NCBI GenBank assembly: GCA_010015655.1
Contig: ML976684.1
Location: forward strand, 661,130-725,129
DNA: 64,000 nt
From: Bimuria novae-zelandiae CBS 107.79
Taxonomy: Eukaryota > Ascomycota > Dothideomycetes > Pleosporales > Didymosphaeriaceae
Direction of reading: 5' to 3'
Shown: in pieces, positions 1-11,227 of the stretch
How positions within the stretch are numbered: position 1 is the stretch's first letter
How the letters are laid out: every line of letters begins with the position of its first letter
The notes under the pieces: generated by a model
The model's database searches: none
Seen by the model: only the letters and a program-made list of their open reading frames with translations
Told to the model about the DNA's origin: nothing
Program-made: the position numbers and the translations under genes

Positions 1-1393
1 CTTCGTTAGTCTCACATACTACCTAAAGGGTTAACAAGATCTAGAAAGCTATCTTAGAAGAGTAGTAGCTTCTTTATTAACACATACTGGTCAGCATACG
101 TAGTAGCCTTAGCTACAGCATCAAAAACACGATTTCACTACACCGAGCTACCTCCTGAGCCGCGTCTCTATAAAGATGTGATGAGGATGCCATCTTCACA
201 TAAGGAAGGCTTTCTCTAAGCGATGTAATAAGAAATTAATAACGTGAAACGAAAAGGCACGTACGAGAGGATTACTTAGCAGGAGTTAAATCTACAAGAC
301 TAAGAAGTTCTCCCGTTAATGTGGGTCTTTAAGTTCAAGCTTGATGATTAAGGATACCTCACGAAATACAAAGCAACACTCCAACGCTGTGTTATAAAGT
401 TAACGACAGAAGTAGAGCTAGTCGCCGCATCGTCTGCAGGCACTGAACTGATCTGGTGGTGGAGAGTCTTTGAACAAATCGGCTTTAATCTAGATTATGA
501 ACGTCTTCTATACTGTGATAATTAGCAGACTATCCGACTTCTTACCTCTACTACGCCTCGTCTTAAGACTACTGTACGGCACGTTGATATCCATTATCAC
601 TGGCTTCGATAAGAAGCTTAATTTAACAATATTAACCTCTTATACATCCAAACAACCTGTTAACTAGCTGACGGCCTCACCAAGCTACTGCCTAGACAGA
701 AGCACGAAAACTGGGTCTCTCTTCTTCATTTTCAACCTTTTCCTTCTCAATGAGCTTCCCCACAGTATAGTACTCTTCCTGGTTTTTCCCATGTGGTTTT
801 TACAGGTTTAACGAGACTATACTTTACTCAGCTCTATCATGTACACAGCTCTACGCTGTACCCCTATCCTGTACTTAGATTCATGCTGTATTCCACTTTA
901 TACACAGAGCAAACATGCTCGCATCATGTATCAAGCTCCACCTACAAGGCTCATCAACCTCAGCACAGAACGCGAAGCAATCAGGATCTCAGTACTAGCT
1001 CTGGGAGACGTCCTACTACTAGGGACGCCTGTAGTATAGAGCGAGATCCACCTACACTGCGACGGCGGACGGCTACCCACCTGGGACTGCACCAATACTG
1101 AGACTGGCACAAAAGCTAGGTTCTCGACCCCAAAATGCAGCTACCCTACAAAGGTAGAGGGGGATCTATAGCTAACATCAGCTTCAAACATGCGTTCGAA
1201 CCTGAAGGGGGTGTGTAAGCAGCCTAGAGATATGTCACATGACGATACTAGTCTCATGAGTCAGCTCTATCTCTATATACGAGCCTCTGATCACTCCATG
1301 TACACACAACACAACACAGAACAACACACAGAGCAACTCAGACAATTACACACACAATATACTACCTTCACACATACCACCCACCTGCTTACA
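1..1393 (+). mobile_element. Copia LTR retrotransposon, 3' part, internally deleted
   Basis: This is the 3' end of a Ty1/Copia element whose 5' end lies outside the window. Around 310-395 the + strand reads LPLMWVFKFKLDD and GYLTKYKA, the start of Copia reverse transcriptase. By about 410 it already reads TTEVELVAASSAGTEL, the RNase H region, followed by CDN near 520 and ADGLTK near 670. Most of the reverse transcriptase is therefore missing and the two ends are joined in frame. Stop codons interrupt all frames, so the copy is dead. A polypurine tract (GAAGGGGGTG, 1204-1213) directly precedes the 3' LTR. This stretch keeps more CA/TG dinucleotides than the block to its right, suggesting weaker RIP. 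I see nothing coding between about 760 and 1204; the open frames there are short and unsupported. Confidence 0.8.
1214..1393 (+). repeat. 3' LTR of the left-edge Copia element
   Basis: The 180-bp segment begins TGTAAGC and ends GCTTACA, a perfect 7-bp terminal inverted repeat. It directly follows a polypurine tract, as an LTR should. The partner LTR is outside the window, so the ends rest on the inverted repeat and tract alone. Confidence 0.7.
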
Positions 1394-2173
1394 AATATAA
1401 GGGGTAGTAATAAGGCTAAAAAGATAAGTTAAACTACATACTTAATCTTTAATTAAAAATAACTTTTAAAATATAAAAATAAAGGTCTGCAAGAGGCTCT
1501 AGTAATATAAAAGGAATACTTAAAGCAAGATAAGTCTTTACCTTTTAATTAGCTAAGTAAGTATTATAGTAAAGCTATTTTTTAGTTACCCTATAGCATA
1601 TAGCAGATACGTAATTATTAATATAAAAAAGATACTAAAGCATAGTAACTATAGCTTTAAAAAAGTAAGTAAGTAAAAGTCTGTTAGGCTAGCTAATAGC
1701 TTAAAATAAGGCTACTTTAGAAAAGGCGTATTACTTAAGTAACTACTAAAAATACACGCGTAAAATAAAGGGCTAATAAGGCTACTAAGTAATGCCTTAA
1801 GTAATAGGCCTATAAGGTATAAAGTTAACTTTAAAAACGTATTAAAATATCTAAATTAGGTAACAAGAATATTTTAAAGCTTCTTAATAAAGCTATTAAG
1901 AAAAAACAGCCTTAGCGTAAGGCTATAGATATTAATAAGGCCTTATTTATTATATCTACCTTAAAGTCGCGCAGTAGCTAAAGAATTAGAATACTAAGGA
2001 GATATTAATAATCTAAGTAGTTAGTAATTATTTATAGGCCTTAGAGACCTTAACTTTAAAAAATCTTATAATAATATTAATTATAGGTGGCTTAGTAGCC
2101 TTATGTTGCTGGCCAAGCGATTATGTTGGGGTGGCGCATTTAGTGACGCGGCGCGCCAACTGCCAAGCTACGG
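1394..2173. other. Unidentified AT-rich, RIP-degraded sequence
   Basis: About 780 bp very rich in TA and poor in CA/TG, with stops in every frame. The + strand hints at a basic, lysine-rich reading between 1480 and 2080, but I recognise no domain. Bases 2085-2173 are markedly more GC-rich and contain another GGCGCAT motif (about 2133) like those in the adjacent inverted repeat, so this may be a remnant related to the neighbouring element. Confidence 0.5.
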
Positions 2174-2175
2174 TA

Positions 2176-2227
2176 ACGTGTCTGTGCGCGTGATGCGCCA
2201 CTTCGCCTGATGCGCCGCTTTTTACTA
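2176..2227 (+). repeat. Left 52-bp terminal inverted repeat of the outer element
   Basis: GC-rich repeat containing GATGCGCC at about 2192 and 2209. Its reverse complement recurs at 28196-28247 with about four mismatches. It is preceded by the dinucleotide TA. Confidence 0.8.
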
Positions 2228-2799
2228 CCTTAAAAAATCTAACGGCAATTTAGCTGCCATTTCTAGTAGTTTATAACGCCGTTTCTAGGAGTAGATTTGC
2301 TATAAATTCCCTTTAGTAAGCTTACTAGAGTAGTGCGCACGTGCCTTATTAGCTTTCTTATATTAGTTAGTATTTCCTTATAATGTCCTAATAAAGGCCT
2401 AGTTTCCAGCTCTCTATATAAAAGTAACGCGATAGTACTACTTATAAGCTTATTAGCTAACTCTGTCCTACTATTCTTATCCTTACTACCTATAATACTA
2501 ACTAAAATAGAGGCTATATAACTAGTAGGCTACTTAAGGGCCTTTCCACTTATTATGTATCTATTAGAACTCTAAATAAATAAGGATAGCTACTACTTCT
2601 TATCTATCCTTAGTAGTATTTATTTAAGCTAAATCCTCTAGTATTCCTCCTTCCCTCTACGCTTTATCTTAAACGCCCTACCTTTAGACGCTCTATCTCT
2701 AGACGTCTTACCTTATTATAGACTATAGTAATATGCAATAACGCTTTCTAGTTAAAGATTTTTCCTTTCGATCTAAAAGTTTCTGTAATAAGAGTAATT

Positions 2800-4609
2800 A
2801 TACTAGGCCTAATTCTAATGTAGATAATAGTATAGTTAAATATAGATCTAACGGACGTTAATACCTCTATAGATAACGGTAATAGGAATAAGAATAAAGA
2901 CAAAGCATAGTTCTTCCCTAATAAGAATTATCTACCTAAGTAATATCTCTAGTAGCTAGAGACCTTGAACAAATAAAACTATATAAAAGGAGACTATAAG
3001 GACAGTAGTGCTTGCCTAATTAATTATAGAGAAGGTTAGTAGTGTTTGTAGATTTCTTATTCATTTCCTATCTGCGCTAGAATATATAGGACTAATAGAG
3101 TATAGGTGCTAGATATACCTTAGGAAAGACTAAAGCTACGCCTACTAAATTATATCTATTAGCACTCTCTATATATTCTTTAACTAGCTACTATATTGGC
3201 GCTAAGGGAAAGGATAAAGGAAATATTAAGGGACTAAGTATTCTAGCTCTTAGGAATATACTAGAAGTCCTTCTGTCTAGTATATAAAAAAGCCACTAGT
3301 AGGAAGCTAAAAAAGAAAATAAACTAGAGTATATATAAGGTATAGAGGCTTTACTATAGAGGTCTAGCGTTACACGCGTACCTACGACGTCCAACGTAAA
3401 GGGTAGGTAATAAGAAAGCTAGCGAAGTAGTATAGTCTTATAAAAATAGGTTGAAATAAGGCCTATATATATTTTAAAAATCTATCGCTTATTCTGTAAA
3501 CAAATCTAGATATAACTAAAAAAAGATACCCTTATAGACGCTATTAGATATATGCCTAGCTCTGTTTATAACTAGGTAGTTTTATAGCTAACTAGCTATA
3601 GACTCATCTTAGTCTCTACTATTAGTATATATAGATTACTTTGCTATAGGATCTAGAAGACGGTCCTTATTAAGTATTGCTATGATTTACCTTTTAATTT
3701 ACTAAGTTTCTTAGTATTAAAGATATATACGTTAGTATGCTTTTTATTTAGTAGACTAAATAAGAATACTAACTTTTAAAAAGAAAAAATTTTCTCTCTT
3801 TAAAATTATTTATAGTAAAACTTTTATTTTTAGTCTGCACGTCTTCTTCCTTAGCGTACTTTTTTATAATTAGGCATTTATAGCCTATAATCTAACTTCT
3901 TTAAAGGAACTAAGTATGCTTATTATCCTACTAGGCCGTAATAAGCTACTACTACGCCTTAATTAGGTCTTAGACGATATTCCTATGTTTTATAAAGTAG
4001 TATAGACTTTATATAGCTAGACTATTTTGCCTACAGAGCCTCTTTCCGACTCTACCTTACTACTATAGATCTAAATACTAGAGAAAATTATAGGATTTGC
4101 GTAGGTAACCTATCCCTATTTACTAAGATATGTGGTAGGGAAGGCGTTTAATAAGAATAGTAAGCTCTATAAGCTGTCGTATATAAGGTATAGGAGGAAC
4201 ATAGTATATAGGTAATATTGGTAAGGCTATATAGAACCTAATAATAGGGCACGTAAGTATTTTAATATTCCTAAAGTACTATCTTTTACGTTATGTTATA
4301 ATTAATACGTAGGCTATTATATAAGGTATCTAGTCCTAGATAGCGCTGATATAGGCGGCCTATACTATAAGCTATTTAATTGATTATTAATAGCTATAGT
4401 ATTTTACTCTAAAATAAACTATATGAGTAAATAATAATTTTACTATTTACTCCTTACTTAACTAACATGAGCGTCTTAAATATATCCTTACTAATATAAC
4501 TAAATATCTAAAGTATAAAGTACTTACTAATAAGATTATTTAAAAAAAAGTAGTTGTACTAGCAAAGCCTTCTTTAAGAAGTTTAAAAATATTAGAAGTA
4601 TAAATAACT
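2800..4609 (+). pseudogene. RIP-destroyed DUF3435 (captain-like tyrosine recombinase) gene
   Basis: One + strand reading from about 3656 shows EDGPY, VLL, FTF, then FTKFLSIKD, each broken only by stops that RIP could have made from Gln, Arg or Trp codons. It continues with FSLHVFFLSVLF (about 3820-3860), DDIPMFYK (about 3975), PLSDSTLLL (about 4035) and GFA, VTYPYLLRY, VVGKAFN (about 4090-4160). This order matches the conserved part of fungal DUF3435 proteins as I know them (a FTFEFTK-FLG-KD block, an SPHVFLLGILF block and a GF-VTRPYLLRYGAGKA block). Upstream basic, helical-looking fragments (about 3130-3290) may be the N-terminal region. The start is not determinable. Pogo A inserted at 4610, and the rest may continue at 25841. 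Confidence 0.6.
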
Positions 4610-5643
4610 AACGTATCTGGCAAGCGAGCGCCGCAGGTAAGCGAGCGCCACATCCTACTAACTTCTTACGCCTTTCTAGTGACCTATCTTAATAACATAA
4701 TAAGATAATAGTATACTGTTACTGTGCTAAATTAAATAGTATTTAAAGTATCTTTTTTATATATTTATATATTATAGCTAGTATTCGTACAGTAGCTATA
4801 GCGCGTTTAAGCCTACTAATTAGTACCTAATCGCGCTTTATCTTAACGCGTCTTACTCTTTAGCTACTATTTAACGTCCATTTAAGTAATAATCTCTTAT
4901 ACTTTTACCCTTATTAGGATGTCTTACTATTATATCTACTTCTTTTTTACTTTCTATATATTATAGTAGCTTTATTAGTCTTTTTAAGCCTCTTAACCTA
5001 ATCGCGTATAAGCGTACTTTTATAAGCTATTACTTTAGCATCCTTTTTAAGCTAATTAAGTACTATAATAATAGAAGTATATAATGAACCATTATATCTT
5101 TAAATTTTATTATAAATTAATATTAATTAAGCCTATAGCTCGCGCGTGTTACTTAGTATTTTAGTTTTTTATAAAATAATATTTATTAAATGTAGCGTTA
5201 GCGTATAAAGCTTAATATTAAGCTTTAATATTACTACTTTTAAATTATATAAGACTAGACTAGCGCCTTAAAAGCTTACATAAATATTTTTCTTTATAAT
5301 TAAGTACTTATAGGCTACGTAAAAGGCTAGTAAGACCTTTAACTTTATAATATAGTTAATATAGTTACGTATTACGCTTTTAATCTAGTAACTATGCGCC
5401 CGCTTTAACAGCAAGAAGTAACTAATATTAAATAATTATAAAAAGTATAATAAATATAGTAGTATATAAAAAGTATAAATATTATTCTCCTTATAGAACT
5501 TTTCAAATTTAAGCAAGTTATAGCTTTTATAATTATTAAGTATAAATAGCTAGCTCGTGCCTATCCTATACTTTACTATATACTTAATAAAGTACCTTAG
5601 CTACTCTAATCTAAGCTTATTAGTAGTTTAACTATTATTACTA

Positions 5644-6143
5644 TGTTACGATCACGAACCCCATAGGAACAAGGAGACCAGACAATTACGCTAAGGAAGT
5701 AATTATTAGCGAAATAACTAGGTCGCGGGAATACACGAAGATGCGGGATAGCTTAGATTAGTAGTTACGTGACGTAGTCCTGCATAAGCGAAAAGTCTAA
5801 GGGACTACGAAAGTCTAAGGGACTATAATAGCTTAGCAGGACTATAATAGCGATTTGGATAATAGTAAGGACTAAAATAGATAGTATATAGTCTAATAAT
5901 TTCTCTATACTTCTCCTACTCCTTATAATTAACTTAACATACTATAAGTATATTTTTTACAGTAGATTAGTAAATCTCCTAGTTAGTTATTTTATAATTT
6001 ATTATAGAATTAGATTATTTTAAAAAAAAAACCACCTTATAGCTATCTCTAGCTTTTAATTACTAAATATCTATAAGGCACTCCACCTTGCCCTATCCTT
6101 CCCTAACCTAGACTAGGCTTAGGTACGTAGAACACTTATAACA
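5644..6143 (+). repeat. 5' LTR of Gypsy A
   Basis: 500-bp LTR matching 24477-25027. It is visibly less RIPed than its partner, keeping CA-containing stretches near its start. It contains two copies of an 18-bp unit (AAAGTCTAAGGGACTA core) at 5791-5826. Confidence 0.85.
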
Positions 6144-6599
6144 CTTTAACTACCTAAAGGTTTAAAATAACGAAAATAGCTATAATAGCAAGAGTCCTAA
6201 TAGGAAGCGTAGCTTCTAGACTAATTATAAATACTATAATAGTATTAACCAACTAGGCTAACGAAATATAGTAGCTTAGGGAGTAATTAGCTAAACTCAT
6301 AAATTACGTTTTAACTACTATAACTATAGGAAGGATATCCTTTAAAATTCTTAAAATTTAGAAAGGTAAAAAAGAAGAACTTAAGGCTTTTCTTATAAAT
6401 ATAAAACTATACTACTAATATAATAAGGATATATTTAGAATAGAGCAGGTAAAAATCTGAGTAGTAGGCATATATATAAAAGGTAAGGTAGCTAAATAGC
6501 TATAATCCCTTACTAAAGATTACTTAGAGAACGAAGATAACATCGCGGAATATAATAATAAAACTAAGAAGGTGTTTAAGGACTAGGTATTCTTTAAGG

Positions 6600-9500
6600 A
6601 ATAAATTTAGATTATATTTAAAAAAGTTAACAAGGAAAAACAAGCCTAACGTAAAATATAAACGCTTAAGTAAATAAGATTAGCTAGTACGTAAACGGCT
6701 AAGTTTAGACGCCTTTAAGCTAAAATTAATTAAGATAACGCCCTACTTTAGGCAGCCTACTATAATAGACTAAAGGAAAGTATTAAGGATAAGCTTACCT
6801 ACTATAACCTAGCGACCGACTTAGAGGAACTCGTAAAACTAGCCGTATAGATTAATAACTAACTATATAAATAATAATTAGAAAAGCGAGAAGGTAATCG
6901 TATTTAACTTAATATTAAGAGAAGCTAGAAACTATAAAAGGACCGCGATAGGGATATTATAATAGCTAATAAAGCTTAGGAATAGAAACCTAGGAAGTAG
7001 TAAAAGAACTATTAGAATAGACTATTTAACTAAGAATAAAAATAATACTTTAAAAAAGCATGCTTAGGATGCAGAGAATAAGATTATTTCTAAAGGAATT
7101 ATCTAAAGAATAATAATAGGCAAAGTAAGAAAGTATAAATTATTTAAGTAGTAATAGCTATATTACGGGCACTAACACCTTTGCTACTAAAAATAAATAA
7201 AGATAATATCTCTAATATAGAACTTAAAGTTCTAGAAACACTAGAAGAAACAGAATAAAGGATAGTATAAGAGTATAAGGTCTTTCTCTAAATAGTAGAA
7301 GGAAACTGCTAGATATATAATAGTTAAATATATACACCTAAGGACTACACGCAAAAAATTAAGCTTAAGGGGCTAAAGGCTACTTTAACTTACAAAATTG
7401 CTACTAAATACTAAGGAAATATACTGATACTAAGATAGTAGATTAAAATCTAAAAATAATATAAGTAGGTAGCCCAGTTCCTTTATAATAAAAAGGACTA
7501 TTAATAGCACGAGATAAAAAGGGAACTAGTAGTAATATTACTAAAAGACCCTAATTATAAGTTTATTAATAATTATAAACTAATAATAAAATGCTATAAA
7601 CATTTCCCTAACGAATAGGCACAATCCTATAAAGAATTAAGATAGTAGAAGTGTTTTAACAATAAGTGCTAAATGTACAAAGCACACAAAGAAGCCACAG
7701 GTTAGTACCCTAAAGGCATGAATGTAGGATTAGCGACAACCGCAGGAAACCAATGGACAAAGGGCACGAACCCCAAGCACCTATAATAGATTAGATAGTT
7801 AGACTATAATAGGGATTGTCTAGCACACCTATATTAAAAGGAATAAATAGTAGTATTAGAAATAACACTATTGCATAAAGACCTTAAATCCTAAGAATAT
7901 CTAGTTATAGGATATAAAAGACACGGAGAACCTTAAAAGAAAAAGAAGGTCTAATAAATTAAGGATACTAAAAGCACCTATAAATTACTTTATTAAAAGT
8001 AATAGAAAAAAACTAAAACTAACCTAGAAATAAAGAAAGCTATATAAACCCAGGTTAAGAAAGTAGAAGCTTCCTAAAACGCTGCTAAATAAGCTAATAA
8101 TAAGTTAGAAAACTAGAGCGCTACTAGACAAAGGACCTTATTAGTAAAGGCGCGACTATAAAGGTAAAAAGGGTAAAAATAGGTATAAGTAACCCATAAC
8201 TAACTAAGAAAGTTATAATTAGTAGTTACTAAGTAATAGCGCTAATAGACCCTAAAGCGACTAGATATCTAATTTCCCTAAAAACTATAAAAAAAAATAT
8301 AACTTACTATACTAGAATAAAGAAACACTAGTGCAAGTAGAAATAGTAGATAGGATAATATTCTAAAGATATAGTAAAGACTAGTTACGTCTTAAAATAA
8401 CGCTATTACCTATTAGCCTAGATAGATTCTAGAGCTAACATAGCTTTACGATAATAGACCTTAGAAGCATAAAAGTAAATATTAGCTATAATTAGCTTCT
8501 AAAATATAACCCTGTTATTAACTAGCAGAAGAAGAGACTACTTAGCTAAAAATTTATATTAAAAGTTACTAAAGTATGTAAATTATAAAAGATATACTTA
8601 TTAACCCTAGATACCTTAGTAGGGCGGGTTAAAAGATAAGCTATATAACTTTTAGCTACTAAGATTATAAGAGTTATAGAAGAAAATCTAGGCTAGGTAA
8701 GGCTAATATAGGTATAATATTTAGGCCTAAAAAAAGAGGTAAAAGCCACTACTATTCTACTAGAATATTAAAAATATATAGAACTCTTTAAAGAAATTAA
8801 AAAGGAAGAACTACTAAAATACTAAAAATAAAATTATAAAATACCCTTAGTAGAGGGCATAAAGCTACGCCTAGAATAGTTATAACTAATGTCTATAGAC
8901 TAAGAAAAAGAAGTACAGCACTACTTAAGAAAAAACCTAGTAAAATGGTATATCTAAGAAAGTTAAAGCCTAGCGACTTTTCCTATACTTTAGGTACCTA
9001 AGAAGAATAGCAAGCTGCGACTTTATATAGATTATAAATAGCTAAATAAAGTTATAATTAAGAACTAATACCTACTACCTTTAATTACAGAGCTAATAGA
9101 TAGACTCTAGGGAGCTAAGTAGTTTACAAAATTTAATATATGAAATAGATATTACTGTATATAAATAACTAAGGGACACGAGTAAAAGACTACGTTTAAG
9201 ACCTAATATAGCCTATATAAGTACTAAGTAATACCCTTTAAACTAATAAACGTGCCTGCAACGTTTTAGACGCTAATTAATAAAGTACTATATAAATACT
9301 TAGATATATTCTATACTACCTACCTTAATAACGTACTTATCTATTCCACTAGAACACTTAAAGAATATAAGGAACATGTAAAGAAAGTACTTATAAAAAT
9401 AAAAGAATATTAATTACTCCTTTATTTAGAAAAATGTAAATTTTACGTTATAAAAATAAAGTACCTGGGATTTATTATCTTACGGGAAGGTGTAGCTATA

Positions 9501-10850
9501 GACCCTAAAAAAATCGCTACTATATAAGAATAGCTAGAACCTAAGTTAGTAAAAGATATTTAGTCCTTCTTAAGGTTTACTAACTTTTACTAGAAGTTTA
9601 TTAAGAACTACTCTAAGACTATAATACTAATAATAGAACTTATAAAAAACGATAAGTAAACAGGCCTTATAAAAGAAGCTAAAAAAGCTTTTAAGAAATT
9701 AAAAATACTTTTTTTATAAGCACTACTATTATAGATGCACGATCTAAGAAAACCTATAAGAATAAAAATAAACGTATTAGACTACGCACTAGAAGCGATA
9801 CTCTTATAATAATATAAAGATAAGAAATAGAGACTAGTATTTTTCTATTTAAGAAAGTTCTTAGGAGTAGAAATTAATTATAACGTTTACAATAAGGAAC
9901 TACGTAGGATAGTAGACGCCTTTAAATAATAAAAAGCTTAACTTACTAGAGCACGCCTTAAAATAGAGGTATAAATAGACTACTAAAACCTTACTAGCTT
10001 TATAATAACTAAGACGCTTAATTAAAGATAGGTACGATAGGCTAAATTCTTAGTAAACTTTAACTTTACTATATACTATTAACTAGGAACGCTTAATAGC
10101 GTAGCAGACGCCTTAAATAGAAGATTAGATCTTACTAAAGATAAACTAGAACTATATAATATAGTATTATAGGCAAGAAATAATAGAACTATTAAATATA
10201 ATTAACTAATAATTAAAGTCCGCGCTGCTAGTCTGCACTACACTAGACTAGAGGTATATAATTTCTAGGACTATAGTTAACTCACTATAGAATAATAAGA
10301 GGAATACAACCTATTCCAGGATAGGATTAACAAGACACGACAAGATTATTAAAATAAACTTATTATAAGACTAGGGTATAAAGAAACCCTAATCTAAAGG
10401 CTATACGAGCTTAGAGAATGGGGATATCTAGGTATTAAAGAAATAATATATTAAATTACGAATAAATATGCTATCCTTAAACTTAAGTAGGTAGTAACTA
10501 AGGTTATAAGTAACTATTTAGCATGCTATAAGAATAAGCTAAAGAGATATAAGTTTTATAGACTGTTATAATTACTAAAAGTAGCTAAACGACTATAGCA
10601 AAGTATAATAATAGACTTTATAGTAAATCTCCTAAGATCGCTATAGCTAGGAATAAAATAAATGTATAACGCTATTATAGTAATAGTAGACTACTTAAAT
10701 AAGATAGCTAAATTTAGACCTATAAAAGAATCCATAACGGCAGAAGAACTAGCCTATAAAGTAAATAATATAGTATTTATAGAATATAGGCTACTAAAAG
10801 AATTAATTACTAATAGAGACAAGCTCTTTACGTTAAAATACTAAAATATA
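6600..10850 (+). pseudogene. Gypsy A gag-pol relic, 5' portion
   Basis: No continuous frame survives. Residual blocks show gag-like charged sequence (6600-7150), a possible CCHC knuckle (cysteine codons near 7050-7095), reverse transcriptase (about 8950-9600), RNase H (about 9720-9960) and integrase. The only sizeable open fragment is 10662-10844, 60 codons, which reads as the integrase core (VDYLNKIAKFRPI, ELITNRDKLFT). The second catalytic position here is TNRD where chromoviral integrases usually have SDRD, consistent with a RIP G-to-A change removing the aspartate. The sequence resumes at 23098 after Gypsy B. Confidence 0.75.
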
Positions 10851-10950
10851 TTTATAGTAGCCCTAGGCGTTAATAGGAAGCTCTTGACAAGTTTTTATTC
10901 CTAGACTAATAGGTAAATAGAACGTACGAATTAGACGCTAGAATAGTACC

Positions 10951-11219
10951 TGTGAGGACGGGCACAGGCTCCTGCATCAAGAGAGTAGATGAGGTAGGTT
11001 GGCTCTATTTCAGCTACACTAAGATGAGGAGACTGTAGGTACACAGGCCTGCGGCGCTTTTATGCGCTGCCACTCGGCACGGAACATCTATCTATCTAAG
11101 ATAGCTACACTGGGTGCGTGGGTAGCTGCGCCCAGGCGTGAGGCAGCTGCACCTAGGCGTAAGGCAGTCGCGCCTCTTACGCGAGGTTATGTGTCCTGCT
11201 GGCATGCTAGGCTATTATA
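10951..11219 (-). repeat. 3' LTR of Gypsy B (left copy)
   Basis: 269-bp LTR. It is 21 bp longer than its partner because a GCGTGAGGCAG-type unit is duplicated at about 11130-11165. An open frame across it (11062-11292) is a chance product of its GC-rich composition. Confidence 0.85.
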
Positions 11220-11227
11220 TTACCCCC

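Noticed and set aside
2085..2175. Longer outer inverted repeat including the GC-rich stretch left of 2176
   Set aside because: Similarity to the right flank stops at the TA dinucleotides; beyond it only scattered GGCGCA motifs are shared.
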